A stretch of 64,000 bases of DNA from Nitrobacter sp. 62-23 (GTDB lineage Bacteria > Pseudomonadota > Alphaproteobacteria > Rhizobiales > Xanthobacteraceae): the NCBI RefSeq assembly GCF_001897285.1, contig NZ_MKSM01000094.1, positions 1-64,000 on the forward strand. The letters run 5' to 3'. A model generated the notes under the pieces. It did no database searches. It worked only from the letters and a program-made list of their open reading frames with translations, and was not told the origin of the DNA. The translations under genes and the position numbers were made by a program. Positions 21,164 to 30,273 of this stretch are shown here, piece by piece (the first letter of the stretch is position 1; each line of letters begins with the position of its first letter).

Positions 21164-22770
21164 TTACGCTCCAGATGATGCCGCCGATGATGTTCGGCGG
21201 CCTGGTTCTGGCGATGTTGATCGGCTTTCCGGTAGCCTTCACGCTGGCTGCGGTCGGACTCTCCTTCGGCTTCCTCGCGATCCATCTCGGCTTTTTCGAC
21301 CTGAATTTCCTTCAGGCCATTCCGGGACGCGTGTTCGGCAGCGTGCTGTCCAACGAACTGCTGCTCGCGATTCCGTTTTTCACCTTCATGGGATCGGTGC
21401 TCGAGCGCTGCGGTCTCGCGGAAGACATGCTCGACTCGATGGGCCAGTTGTTCGGGCCGATCCGCGGCGGCCTGGGCTATTCGGTCATTCTCGTCGGATT
21501 CATTCTCGGCGCCATCACCGGCACGGTCGCGGCGCAGGTGATTGCGATGGCGCTGATCTCGATGCCCGTGATGATGCGCTACGGCTACAATACGCGCTAC
21601 ATCACCGGGGTGCTGGCGGCATCCGGCACCATCACCCAACTCGTTCCGCCCTCGCTGGTGCTGATCGTTCTCGCCGACCAGCTCGGAAAGTCGGTCGGCG
21701 ACATGTATCTCGGCGCCTGGGGCCCTTCGCTGTTCCAGATCGCGCTGTTCGCCGGCTACACCTTCCTACTCGGCATCTTCAGACCCGATCACGTCCCCGC
21801 TGTGCCGAAGGAATTCCGCACGCTCACCGGTTGGCCGCTATGGCGGAAATGCCTGATGGGCATCATTCCCTCCGCCGTCCTGATCTTCGTCGTGCTCGGC
21901 ACCATGATGATGGGGCTGGCGACTCCGACGGAAGCCGGCGCGATGGGCGCCGTCGGCGCGATCGTTCTTGCGGCCATTCACCACAAGGATTTCAGCACCA
22001 CCGGCCGCAAAATCCTGATCGTCGGCGCGATCGCTGGCGGCATCGGCACGCTCGTCGGCATCTTCGTCGCGGAAGGGCTGGTCTTCAAGATCGCGTTCGC
22101 CGTTACCTATCTCGCGGTGGTGTGGATTTGCCTGGAAGCGGTCCGAATTCCCGGGCTTCGAGGCCTCATCAAGCAGGGCTATCAATCGACGATGCGCCTC
22201 ACCACCATGGTGACGTTCATCCTGATCGGCTCGACCTGCTTCTCTGTGGTGTTTCTCGGCGTATCCGGCGGCGAATGGCTCGAACATCTGCTGACCTCGC
22301 TGCCGGGCGGCGCGTGGGGCTTTCTCGCCTTCATCAACATCTTCATCTTCTTCCTGGCGTTTTTCCTCGATTTCTTTGAGATCGCCTTCATCATCCTGCC
22401 GATGATCGCCCCGGTGGCGCAGAAGCTTCTCGCTCCGATCGTCGGCGCGGACGCCGCCCTGATCTGGTTCGGCGTCATGATCTGCGTCAACATGCAGACC
22501 TCGTTCCTGCATCCTCCATTCGGTTTCGCGCTGTTCTATCTGCGCGGAGTCGCGCCGCGCGAGGTGAAAAGCTCCGACATCTACTGGGGCGCCGTACCCT
22601 GGATCGGATTGCAGATCATCATGGTCGTGCTCGTGATCGCGTTTCCCGCCACGGTGACAGGCCTGCTCGGCAAACCGGCAACCGTCGATCTCGACAAGAT
22701 CAGGATCGAGATTCCCGATATCGACGTCGCGCCGCTCGATTTCGGTCCACCACTGACACCACAGCAATAG
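21160..22770 (+). CDS. dctM: TRAP transporter large permease (DctM)
   Basis: A 536-residue membrane protein with about twelve to thirteen helices, the Na+-coupled transport subunit. Family segments include GFPVAFTLAAVGLSFG, PFFTFMGSVLERCGLAEDML, ASGTITQLVPPSLVLIVLADQ and GLATPTEAGAMGA. It is longer than the usual 425-440 residues because of an insertion in the middle, a form common in the monocarboxylate/mannitol-chloroaromatic TRAP group. The stop codon TAG (22768-22770) is the first base triplet of a family 1 repeat. Confidence 0.92.
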   Translation: MITLQMMPPMMFGGLVLAMLIGFPVAFTLAAVGLSFGFLAIHLGFFDLNFLQAIPGRVFGSVLSNELLLAIPFFTFMGSVLERCGLAEDMLDSMGQLFGPIRGGLGYSVILVGFILGAITGTVAAQVIAMALISMPVMMRYGYNTRYITGVLAASGTITQLVPPSLVLIVLADQLGKSVGDMYLGAWGPSLFQIALFAGYTFLLGIFRPDHVPAVPKEFRTLTGWPLWRKCLMGIIPSAVLIFVVLGTMMMGLATPTEAGAMGAVGAIVLAAIHHKDFSTTGRKILIVGAIAGGIGTLVGIFVAEGLVFKIAFAVTYLAVVWICLEAVRIPGLRGLIKQGYQSTMRLTTMVTFILIGSTCFSVVFLGVSGGEWLEHLLTSLPGGAWGFLAFINIFIFFLAFFLDFFEIAFIILPMIAPVAQKLLAPIVGADAALIWFGVMICVNMQTSFLHPPFGFALFYLRGVAPREVKSSDIYWGAVPWIGLQIIMVVLVIAFPATVTGLLGKPATVDLDKIRIEIPDIDVAPLDFGPPLTPQQ

Positions 22771-22860
22771 AGCTTTTTCGAGCGACGTGGAGACCGGTTC
22801 GCGGGAAGAAAAATCATAGAGTCCCGCTTCTGATTCCATCAGAAGCGGGAAGGCTCTATG
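22768..22860. repeat. Family 1 palindromic repeat, copy D, doubling as terminator
   Basis: The element follows directly from the dctM stop codon: a degenerate outer box (TTTTTCGAGCGACGTGG, CCGGTTCGCG) and then a long hairpin at 22815-22860 in which CATAGAGTCCCGCTTCTGAT pairs with its near-complement. Read on the minus strand the hairpin is followed by ATTTTTC, so it probably terminates dctP, and it separates the two convergent transcripts. Confidence 0.75.
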
Positions 22861-22893
22861 AGTGCTTCGCGCCCGAACTGCTTGGGTGCGCCG

Positions 22894-23982
22894 TCAACCG
22901 CGCGTACGCGACCGGATCATGAAGCTGTCATAGGTATACTCGGCCACCTGCCACCACAGGTATCCGTCCGAACGATAGGCCTGCATGATCTCGATGGTCT
23001 TCTTGAAGTCGGGGTTCTTCGCCGAAATCTCACCCCACAATTCGTTCGTCGCCTTCAGGCAAGCCTCGAGGATCTCGTTGCTGAACGGCCGCAATTGGGT
23101 GCCACCAGCGACGAGCCGCTTGAGAGCGGCGGGATTCTGCATGTCGTAGCGCGCCGTCATCCAGGTGTTGGCGTTGGCGGCCGCATTCATCACGATGGCC
23201 TGATAGGCTTTCGGCAAGGTGTTCCACTTTTCCAGATTGCAGAAAGCGTGGATCGTCGGGCCGCCTTCCCAGAAGCCGGGATAGCAATAGTATTTCGCGA
23301 CTTTCTGGAAGCCCAGTTTTTCATCGTCGTATGGGCCGACCCACTCGGCCGCATCGATCGTGCCCTTTTCGAGCGAGGGATAAATGTCGCCGCCCGCAAG
23401 CTGTTGCGGCACGACGCCGACTTTCTGAAGCACCTGCCCGGCAATGCCGCCGATTCGCATCTTCAGGCCCGACAGGTCGGCGACCGTCTTGATCTCCTTG
23501 CGGAACCAGCCGCCCATCTGCGTGCCGGTATTGCCGCAGGGAAAACCGATGACTCCGAACTTCTTGAAGAACTCATTGGCGAGTTCGTTCCCTCCGCCCT
23601 GATAGAGCCAGGAATTCTGCTGACGCGCATTGAGGCCGAACGGGACAGACGCGAAGATCGCGAAGGTCGGATCCTTTCCGACATAATAATAGGAAACGGT
23701 ATGGCTCATCTCGACGGTATTGTTGGCGGCCGCATCGAGCGCCTGCAATCCGGGGACGATCTCGCCGGCGGCGAAGAGCTGGATCTGAAACTTGTTGTCG
23801 GTCATTTCCGCGACTTGCCTCGCGAAAAACTCGGCACCGCCATAGATCGTGTCGAGCGACTTCGGGAAGCTCGACGTCATGCGCCATTTGATCTCGGGTG
23901 CCGATTGCGCGATTGCCGGCGAGGCTACGATCGCGGCAGCGGAGCCGGCCGCCGAAGCTTTCAGAAAATCGCGGCGTTTCAT
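22894..23982 (-). CDS. dctP: TRAP transporter substrate-binding protein, 2-oxoacid (TakP) type
   Basis: A 362-residue periplasmic binding protein. The N-terminus has a twin-arginine signal (KRRDFLKA, cleavage near AIAQ). From memory of the Rhodobacter sphaeroides TakP sequence, long stretches agree: SSFPKSLDTIYGGAE, SYYYVGKDP, GNTGTQMGGWFRKEI, GGDIYPSLEKGTIDA, EWVGPYDDEKLGF, GTQLRPFS. TakP binds pyruvate and other 2-oxo monocarboxylates with Na+, so such acids are the expected ligands. It is convergent with dctQM rather than in the same operon, an unusual layout. Confidence 0.9.
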   Translation of the reverse strand: MKRRDFLKASAAGSAAAIVASPAIAQSAPEIKWRMTSSFPKSLDTIYGGAEFFARQVAEMTDNKFQIQLFAAGEIVPGLQALDAAANNTVEMSHTVSYYYVGKDPTFAIFASVPFGLNARQQNSWLYQGGGNELANEFFKKFGVIGFPCGNTGTQMGGWFRKEIKTVADLSGLKMRIGGIAGQVLQKVGVVPQQLAGGDIYPSLEKGTIDAAEWVGPYDDEKLGFQKVAKYYCYPGFWEGGPTIHAFCNLEKWNTLPKAYQAIVMNAAANANTWMTARYDMQNPAALKRLVAGGTQLRPFSNEILEACLKATNELWGEISAKNPDFKKTIEIMQAYRSDGYLWWQVAEYTYDSFMIRSRTRG

Positions 23983-24031
23983 TCAGACACTCCCTATGAC
24001 GACGTTTCTTACGAATTCCGGCAGACGCTGT

Positions 24032-25162
24032 TCAGGCCGCAGCGATCACACTGTGAAGCTGGTCGCGAACACGCCCGGCAATGACGCGATAGATCGCCGC
24101 ATGCGGTCCGTCCGGCTCGCTCTCCACCACCGGATGACCCGAGTCGGAGGTCTCGCGAATCGACATGTGAAGCGGGACTTCGCCCAGAAACGGCACGCCC
24201 AGCCGTTCCGCCTCATGTCGCGCGCCCCCGTGACCAAAGATATCGCTTCGCGTCCCGCAATGCGGACACTGGAAAAAGCTCATGTTTTCGACGATGCCAA
24301 GAACCGGCACGTTGACCTTCCTGAACATCGCAATCCCGCGCCGCGCGTCGATCAGCGACAAATCCTGCGGCGTCGAAACGATGACGGCGCCCTTGAGCGG
24401 CACGGTCTGCGCCAGCGTCAGTTGCGCGTCTCCGGTCCCCGGCGGCATGTCCACGACCAGAACGTCGAGTTCGCCCCAGGCGACATCCCGCAGCATCTGC
24501 CTGATCGCGGACGTCACCATCGGGCCGCGCCAGATCATTGCGCTTTCTTCCTCGACCAGGAAGCCGACCGACATGATCGCGAGGCCGAAACGCTGGATCG
24601 GGATCATTTTTTTCTCGTCGCTCAGTCGCGGCTTTTCCCGAATACCGGTCAGTCTCGGGATCGAGGGTCCATAGATATCCGCATCGAGCAGGCCAACGCG
24701 CAGACCGAGAGCCCGCAGGCCGAGCGCGAGATTGAGCGCGGTGGTCGATTTGCCGACCCCCCCCTTGCCGGAGGCTACGGCTATGACGGCCGCAACTCCG
24801 GGAATATCCGACTGTCGCGACATCGGCGACTGTGACGCCGGCTTTTGCGGCGCGCGATGTGCCGAGACATGCGGAATCCCTTGCGTGGACCGCGGCGTGG
24901 GGGCGGCGTCGCCGGCCTTGCGTTCGGCGGTCAAGACGACCATGGCAACCGACACGCCGGGGATGGCGCGCACGGCGGCCTCCGCCCGGGCGCGAACGTC
25001 CTCCCATGCGCCGATCTCCGAGGCCTCGACGTCGATGGAGAACAACACCCGGTCGCCAGTGACGGCGATCTCGGACAGTACGCCGGCATCGGTCAGCGCC
25101 ACGCCGCGCGGAGACAGGACACCAGCCAGCCGATCGAGAACCTGTTGCGGCGTTACGGTCAA
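24032..25162 (-). CDS. apbC: Mrp/ApbC-type iron-sulfur carrier ATPase
   Basis: A 376-residue P-loop ATPase thought to carry or insert Fe-S clusters in the cytoplasm. Residues 1-80 form a DUF59/MIP18-like domain. A Pro/Ser-rich linker leads to the deviant Walker A GKGGVGKS at 132-139. DMPPGTGDAQL and the CPHC pair (cluster-bridging cysteines) in SFFQCPHCGTRSDIFG are present. Neighbouring dctP is 49 bp downstream on the same strand but is not functionally related. Confidence 0.93.
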   Translation of the reverse strand: MTVTPQQVLDRLAGVLSPRGVALTDAGVLSEIAVTGDRVLFSIDVEASEIGAWEDVRARAEAAVRAIPGVSVAMVVLTAERKAGDAAPTPRSTQGIPHVSAHRAPQKPASQSPMSRQSDIPGVAAVIAVASGKGGVGKSTTALNLALGLRALGLRVGLLDADIYGPSIPRLTGIREKPRLSDEKKMIPIQRFGLAIMSVGFLVEEESAMIWRGPMVTSAIRQMLRDVAWGELDVLVVDMPPGTGDAQLTLAQTVPLKGAVIVSTPQDLSLIDARRGIAMFRKVNVPVLGIVENMSFFQCPHCGTRSDIFGHGGARHEAERLGVPFLGEVPLHMSIRETSDSGHPVVESEPDGPHAAIYRVIAGRVRDQLHSVIAAA

Positions 25163-25188
25163 GTGGTCACTCCGGGATCGGCTCGCTC

Positions 25189-25260
25189 GTGGAGTGGACT
25201 TGACATTCGGTAGCCGGCTTGCAGCGAGCGCGAGCAGCGAACATCAAATCCTCCACTGGA
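25189..25260. repeat. Family 3 palindromic repeat, copy 1
   Basis: GTGGAGTGGACTTGACATTC at one end pairs imperfectly with CGAACATCAAATCCTCCACT at the other, with about 30 bases between. Similar elements occur at 26183-26252 and 46491-46563. It lies just upstream of the apbC start, where it could affect that promoter. Confidence 0.6.
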
Positions 25261-25401
25261 AACCAGATTTGCCAGCGGTCCCTTGATCTGACATTTGCAG
25301 GAATGCCTGTCGCGACGGGGGCAAATGTTGAACTGGGTCACTGGCGACGAAACAGACTCAACATGGCGACCCGCCTCACCCCGGTCAATGTCCGTGCTTG
25401 A

Positions 25402-25830
25402 CTAATCCAACGGCAGGTCCGGGCTCGAAGCCTGCGGAGGCCGCTCCCGTTCAGCCGCCGCATCGTAGTTCAGTTCGATCATTACCCCGTTCGGGTCGCT
25501 GACGAAAATCTGCCACAGGGCTCCGCCGGGGACTTCGCGAGCCCTGAAAGCGAAGCCTTTTGATTCCAGACGCTGTTTCATGCTCTCGAAATTGCGGCTG
25601 GCGAAGGCGATATGATGGACCACACCCGAATCCGGCTTCTGCGGCTCGGACGTCGGGGAGATGTCGACGAGATGAACCACCGGCTTGCCCTCGCTATAGA
25701 GCCATGCGCCCGGAAAAGCGAAGTCCGGCCGGGCGCCTTTGGTGAGACCGAGGATCTCCTCGTAAAAGCGCACCGTCTCGGCAAGCTTGCGGGTCCGGAT
25801 GTTGAAGTGATCAAGCGTGCCCACGCTCAT
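25402..25830 (-). CDS. VOC superfamily protein (glyoxalase/dioxygenase fold)
   Basis: A 142-residue protein with the paired beta-alpha-beta-beta-beta modules of the vicinal oxygen chelate fold. Possible metal ligands are His8 in LDHFNIRT, a His in VVHLVDIS, a His in VHHIAFAS and the Glu of NGVMIELNYD. The substrate is unknown; FosX, glyoxalase I and dioxygenase relatives are all possible. CAGGAG lies about 10 bases upstream of the ATG. Monocistronic. Confidence 0.8.
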   Translation of the reverse strand: MSVGTLDHFNIRTRKLAETVRFYEEILGLTKGARPDFAFPGAWLYSEGKPVVHLVDISPTSEPQKPDSGVVHHIAFASRNFESMKQRLESKGFAFRAREVPGGALWQIFVSDPNGVMIELNYDAAAERERPPQASSPDLPLD

Positions 25831-25878
25831 GTCGCGCCGCTCCTGTCGACTGACAATCGATACCGGTTCAATTCCAGC

Positions 25879-25975
25879 GTCTGTTTCAACAGCGTTGAAT
25901 CAGACCCGTCGCTTATCTTTGCTTGATCATGATCTTTTCCGAAAACCGGTTTCCACTTTCAGAGATCATGCTCTA
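25879..25975. repeat. Family 2 two-hairpin repeat, copy 2 (inverted)
   Basis: Reading the minus strand, it begins TAGAGCATGATCTCTGAAAG, has ACCGGTTTTCGG, and ends in the hairpin GTCTGATTCAAC-GCT-GTTGAAACAGAC (25879-25905). This is the same order of parts as at 18021-18125, with the second hairpin diverged but still self-complementary. Confidence 0.75.
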
Positions 25976-26118
25976 ACGCGTTTCACACCGTCTTGGAATT
26001 CTGCCGGCGACAACCCTCTCCTGTCCTATCGCATTGCCGTTGCGGCCCGCGCTTCTGGATATTCCCGCCTTTGCCGCTCCGGCCCCAAGGGCTATGCTGG
26101 ATGGCAGGCCACCGGGTT

Positions 26119-26174
26119 CGATCCTAACATTTGCATTCCCTTGCAGAGCGTTCTTTTTACAAATGTTAGAATCG
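26119..26174. repeat. 15-bp inverted repeat
   Basis: CGATCCTAACATTTG (26119-26133) and CAAATGTTAGAATCG (26160-26174) are complementary with one mismatch, 26 bases apart. The upstream arm with its flank, GGGTTCGATCC then TAACATT, resembles the last codons of the Crp/Fnr gene at 46636. Confidence 0.55.
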
Positions 26175-26182
26175 ACGAACAC

Positions 26183-26252
26183 GGAGTTTGGATTTGACAT
26201 TCGCACCGCTAACTCGCGGTCAAGTGGGCCGCGAAAGTCAAAATCCGCTCCA
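26183..26252. repeat. Family 3 palindromic repeat, copy 2
   Basis: GGAGTTTGGATTTGACATTC at the left pairs with GCGAAAGTCAAAATCCGCTCC at the right; the middle contains CGCTAACTCGCGGTC, shared in diverged form with the copy at 46491. Confidence 0.6.
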
Positions 26253-26376
26253 CCAGATTTGATCGCGACGCACCCACCCCGCTCCCACCCGCAAAACGCC
26301 CGTCAAACAGGCCTGGCCGCGATGACGGCAAAACCGCAGTTTTTTGAACACGGTTCGGACATGATAAGGTTCAGAT

Positions 26377-27243
26377 ATGGCTAAAGTCGCATTTCTCGGT
26401 CTCGGCGTCATGGGGTTTCCCATGGCAGGACATCTCACCGCAAGGGGCCACGAGGTGACGGTGTTCAATCGAACGCCGGCCAAGGCCGAGGCATGGGCCG
26501 GAAAATTCGGCGGCAAAACCGCGCCGACGCCGCAAGCGGCAGCCGAGGGTCAGGATTTCGTGATGGCCTGCGTCGGCAACGACGACGACTTGCGCGCGAT
26601 CACGGTTGGCGACGGCGGCGCGTTTGCTGGAATGAAGCGAGGCGCTACCTTTGTCGATCATACGACCGCCTCGGCAGAGATCGCGCGCGAACTCGATGCC
26701 GAAGCGACCAGGCGCGGCTTCGGTTTTGTCGACGCCCCGGTCTCCGGCGGCCAGGCCGGCGCTGAAAACGGCGCTCTCACAGTCATGTGCGGGGGAACGG
26801 AAAATGCGTACGCCGCCGCCGAACCGGTCATCGCGGCCTACGCCAGGATGTGCAAACGGCTCGGCCCGGCGGGCGCGGGTCAGTTGACCAAAATGGTCAA
26901 CCAGATCTGCATTGCCGGCCTCGTGGAAGGGCTGTCGGAGGGCATCCACTTCGCCAGGAAGGCCGGACTGGACATCAACTCGGTGGTCGAGGTGATTTCG
27001 AAGGGCGCCGCTCAATCGTGGCAGATGGACAACCGCTCCAGGACGATGAACGAAGGCAGGTTCGATTTCGGCTTCGCCGTCGAATGGATGCGCAAGGACC
27101 TCTCGATCTGCCTCTCGGAAGCCCGCCGCAATGGCGCCAGCCTTCCGGTCACAAGCCTAGTGGATGCGTTTTACGCAGAAGTCGAGAAAATGGGAGGCTG
27201 CCGCTGGGACACGTCAAGTCTCCTGGCGCGGCTTGAGCGTTAA
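26377..27243 (+). CDS. NAD(P)-dependent oxidoreductase, 3-hydroxyisobutyrate dehydrogenase family
   Basis: A 288-residue beta-hydroxyacid dehydrogenase. The N-terminal Rossmann motif is GLGVMGFPMA with NRTPAKA following, suggesting NADP preference. FVDAPVSGGQAGAENG is the substrate-binding segment and the catalytic lysine is in GAGQLTKMVNQ. Family substrates include 3-hydroxyisobutyrate, tartronate semialdehyde and succinic semialdehyde (GHBDH/GLYR type); context does not choose among them. Confidence 0.88.
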   Translation: MAKVAFLGLGVMGFPMAGHLTARGHEVTVFNRTPAKAEAWAGKFGGKTAPTPQAAAEGQDFVMACVGNDDDLRAITVGDGGAFAGMKRGATFVDHTTASAEIARELDAEATRRGFGFVDAPVSGGQAGAENGALTVMCGGTENAYAAAEPVIAAYARMCKRLGPAGAGQLTKMVNQICIAGLVEGLSEGIHFARKAGLDINSVVEVISKGAAQSWQMDNRSRTMNEGRFDFGFAVEWMRKDLSICLSEARRNGASLPVTSLVDAFYAEVEKMGGCRWDTSSLLARLER

Positions 27244-27424
27244 CGGGCGCCGGATTTATGATGGACCGATCCGGTCCATTCGCCGCAGCAAGTCCTGTTT
27301 CCAGGAGGATTTAACCACCCGTTAACCGGATTGTCCTGCACTTTAAGGCAGCCCTTAATGATTTAGCGCCAAAGATAGGCGAGCAAAGGCTCGCGCGGCC
27401 GCGTGCAGGATTCGTGTCTGGTTG

Positions 27425-29029
27425 ATGAGTACCCCCGCCGATAAACCTGAAGTTGCCCAGGTTCCGGTCGCGCCCGCGATTGTACCTTCCGCACGCCATC
27501 GGCGCGCCGCCACGCAGCGGGTCCGCGAAGCGCGCGACCGCTTGACCTCGACCAGCGGAACACGCCCGGCGTTCGATCACGAACTGCTCCGGCAATATGC
27601 GCAAACGCGACTGTCGGCCTCGTTCGTGGTGATGCTGCTCGTGGTCGCCGCCGGCGTGCTGTTCGGTTTCCGGATCGAGCCAGCCACGGCTGCGGCATGG
27701 ACATTCGTGATGCTCTGCGTCCATGGTCTCATCATCTACAACTGCAACAATTTCCTCAACGAGACCTCGCCCCACAACAGCACGCGCAGATGGCGCGCGC
27801 GCTTCATCCTGCTCGATCTCCTGTACGGCCTATGCTGGATGACGATCCTGGTTCAGCCTTCCGGTTCGAACCTGGTTGCCAATACCCTGATGATGTTCCT
27901 GATGCTGCTGATCGTGGCGGTATCGAGCATGCTTGCCGCCAGCCTGCCCATTGCCGCGCTTGCCGCGACCGCTCCCGTGACAACAGCGGTCGCGCTGAAG
28001 TTCGCAATCGCGGGCACCTTCAATGACTACATCCTGGCCGTTCTCGCGCTGGCCGCGGAAGGATACTTCGCATTGCTCGCGCATCGCCTGCATTCCACCA
28101 CGCTGGCGACACTTGAAGCACGCGCGGAGAAGGATGCCCTGATCGCCGAACTCGAGCAGGCCAAGGCCATTTCCGATGAAGCGCGGCATCGCGCGGAATC
28201 GGCCAACGTCGCAAAATCAAGATTTCTGGCTCAAATGAGTCACGAACTGCGGACGCCGCTCAACGCCATCCTTGGATTTTCCGAGGTGATGAAGAGCGAG
28301 ATTTTCGGCAAACATGCGGTCCCGGCCTACAAGACCTACTCGGCCGACATCCATAATTCCGGTGTTCACCTGCTGAATCTGATCAACGAGATCCTCGACC
28401 TGTCGCGGATCGAGGCCGGCCGTTATGAACTCAACGAAGAAGCGGTGTCCCTGGTCCATGTCGTCGAGGACTGTCATCACCTCCTGAAGCTGCGGGCGTC
28501 CAGCCGCGGCATCACCATTCACGAGGTGTTCGAACAAGGCATGCCGCGAATCTGGGGGGACGAGCGCGCCACGCGCCAGATCGTGCTCAACCTGTTGTCA
28601 AACTCGATCAAGTTCACGCCACAGGGCGGGGAGATCTGGCTCAAGGTCGGATGGACCGCATCCGGCGGGCAGTACCTCAGCGTCAAGGATAACGGCTCGG
28701 GGATCGCTGAAGACGAAATCCCGATCGTGCTGGCGTCATTCGGGCAAGGGTCGAATTCGATCAAATCGGCCGAGCAAGGCGCGGGCCTCGGCTTGCCGAT
28801 CGCAAAAAGCCTGATCGACATGCACGGCGGCACGTTCACCCTGCGGTCCAGGCTCCGCATCGGCACTGAGGTCATCGTCACTTTTCCGCCCGAGCGCGTG
28901 ATGTCCGCTCTGGCGCCGATGGCGGAGGATGCTCCGCCGCTCCAACCCGAACGAACCGCCGATCGCGCAGCGGAGGAAAGACGCCACCTGCGGAACAAGC
29001 CGATCATGAACGCCGGCACGGGTCTTTAG
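27425..29029 (+). CDS. Membrane sensor histidine kinase, PleC/DivJ-like
   Basis: A 534-residue kinase. Residues 60-220 contain six likely membrane helices, with no recognisable periplasmic or PAS sensor. A coiled coil (228-265) precedes the dimerisation box MSHELRTPLNAILGFSEVM with His273. The N-box NLLSNSIKFTP, G1 DNGSGIA and G2 GAGLGLPIAKS are complete. The phosphoacceptor region resembles PleC, DivJ and PdhS kinases of the cell-cycle DivK/PleD network, but no response regulator lies nearby. Start at ATG 27425; a TTG one codon earlier is also open. Confidence 0.85.
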   Translation: MSTPADKPEVAQVPVAPAIVPSARHRRAATQRVREARDRLTSTSGTRPAFDHELLRQYAQTRLSASFVVMLLVVAAGVLFGFRIEPATAAAWTFVMLCVHGLIIYNCNNFLNETSPHNSTRRWRARFILLDLLYGLCWMTILVQPSGSNLVANTLMMFLMLLIVAVSSMLAASLPIAALAATAPVTTAVALKFAIAGTFNDYILAVLALAAEGYFALLAHRLHSTTLATLEARAEKDALIAELEQAKAISDEARHRAESANVAKSRFLAQMSHELRTPLNAILGFSEVMKSEIFGKHAVPAYKTYSADIHNSGVHLLNLINEILDLSRIEAGRYELNEEAVSLVHVVEDCHHLLKLRASSRGITIHEVFEQGMPRIWGDERATRQIVLNLLSNSIKFTPQGGEIWLKVGWTASGGQYLSVKDNGSGIAEDEIPIVLASFGQGSNSIKSAEQGAGLGLPIAKSLIDMHGGTFTLRSRLRIGTEVIVTFPPERVMSALAPMAEDAPPLQPERTADRAAEERRHLRNKPIMNAGTGL

Positions 29030-29241
29030 ACGAGGGCAGCGCATGACTGATCGTCGTCATCCCGAATGAGCATCGAGACGCCCATGCCGAGCTTCTTGAA
29101 TCAACCAGTCGTCACCAAAAACCCGGATCACGATAATTCGGGATCGAATCGATACAAAGTCGTGGACGTGATCGATTCTGATATTCCAGAACGGGATGCG
29201 GGCGAAAAACCGCCACGCACCCCCGCTCCGGCAGGTGCGCT

Positions 29242-29754
29242 GTGATCCGTATCCTGCTGGTGCTGGGCATGCTGGCGGCGACGGCGGGAACCGTGGTCGC
29301 CTATGGCGATCCCGCGCGGATATCTGCGGCAGGACGTCTGGTCTCGACCATGCTGCGCAAGGCCAGTGCGGGAACCGAGCGCAGCGTCCAGATTCCCCGT
29401 GCCCAGAACGGGGATTTTACGCTGCATGCCAAGATCAATGGCGTGAAAACAGCAATGATCATCGACACCGGCGCAACCTCCGTCGTCCTCACCTACGAGA
29501 CCGCGAAAGCGGCGGGATTACCGTTGGAATTGCTGAACTACGACGTCGACGTCGAGACGGCGGGCGGGCGGGCGCGCGCGGCGCGACTGACGCTCGACCG
29601 GCTTGCGGTCGGAAAGCTCGTCGAGCGATCCGTGCCCGCGCTCGTTGTTCCGCGCGGCCAGATGAAAACCAACCTTCTGGGGATGAGTTTCCTCAACCGG
29701 CTCGAAAGCTGGGAAGTTCGCGCGGATCGATTAATGCTGCACGGCTATCCCTAA
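29242..29754 (+). CDS. Retropepsin-like aspartic protease (TIGR02281 type)
   Basis: A 170-residue protein with an N-terminal hydrophobic anchor (residues 2-20), then a single retroviral-type aspartyl protease domain: the active-site motif is MIIDTGATSVVL at about 73-84, and LLGMSFLNRLESW near 150-162 is the second conserved block. Like other clan AA bacterial members it would act as a dimer, probably at the periplasmic face. Starts with GTG 29242. Target unknown. Confidence 0.82.
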   Translation: MIRILLVLGMLAATAGTVVAYGDPARISAAGRLVSTMLRKASAGTERSVQIPRAQNGDFTLHAKINGVKTAMIIDTGATSVVLTYETAKAAGLPLELLNYDVDVETAGGRARAARLTLDRLAVGKLVERSVPALVVPRGQMKTNLLGMSFLNRLESWEVRADRLMLHGYP

Positions 29755-30273
29755 AAGGCTTCATGCGCAGCGTTTCACAACGCATGGCGTAGGTCTCGTT
29801 TGAGACGCACCACCCGGGAAATACGTCGATGCTATCTGGCTTATTCCCCTGCCGGGGTAGCGATCCTTGCCAGCGAGAACATGGCGACGGCCTGCTCAAA
29901 AGGAGGCGCCGGCGGAGCGAGAGCCGCCGGCGCGGTCGACAAGCGATCCCTGCGGAAGATCCCTGTGTCGACGAAGGTGGCAGGACGGTCATCTCCGACC
30001 GCTGTGTGGGTCAAGCCACCTTGAACTGTCTTGCGATCGCCACTTTCCAGAACGATGGACCATGCATCGCGATGGGCCACCGGGAACGAGCCTGCCTTCG
30101 GCCGATCCTCGAATTCAGGGCCTCAAAGAATCACCCTGACGAACTGAATACTCGCTCGATTAAGATGCATAGTCAATATATCTTTTTGGCTATTAGCATA
30201 ACGCCTGACAATCGCCGGATGGCATGCGCCGAGCGTGGACGGCATAACTGCGCGGGAGTTCGGAGCGACCGGA
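29755..30273. other. 519-bp gap between convergent genes
   Basis: Several short open frames exist (for example 29841-30080 minus) but none has a family-like composition or ribosome binding site. The last part, about 30140-30200, is AT-rich. It may hold decayed DNA; I recognise nothing. Confidence 0.4.

Larger units (their letters stand above)
25831..26376. other. 546-bp gene-free stretch filled with repeats
   Basis: No convincing coding region. It holds family 2 copy 2 (25879-25975), a 15-bp inverted repeat (26119-26133 with 26160-26174) and family 3 copy 2 (26183-26252), so nearly half of the gap is repeat sequence. Confidence 0.6.

Noticed and set aside
26111-26121. GGGTTCGATCC resembling a tRNA T-arm
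   Set aside because: The flanking bases do not form a T-stem and no acceptor or anticodon arm can be folded around it.
29841-30080. Open frame of 79 codons on the minus strand
   Set aside because: No ribosome binding site, family-like pattern or supporting context; composition is that of chance open frame in GC-rich DNA.
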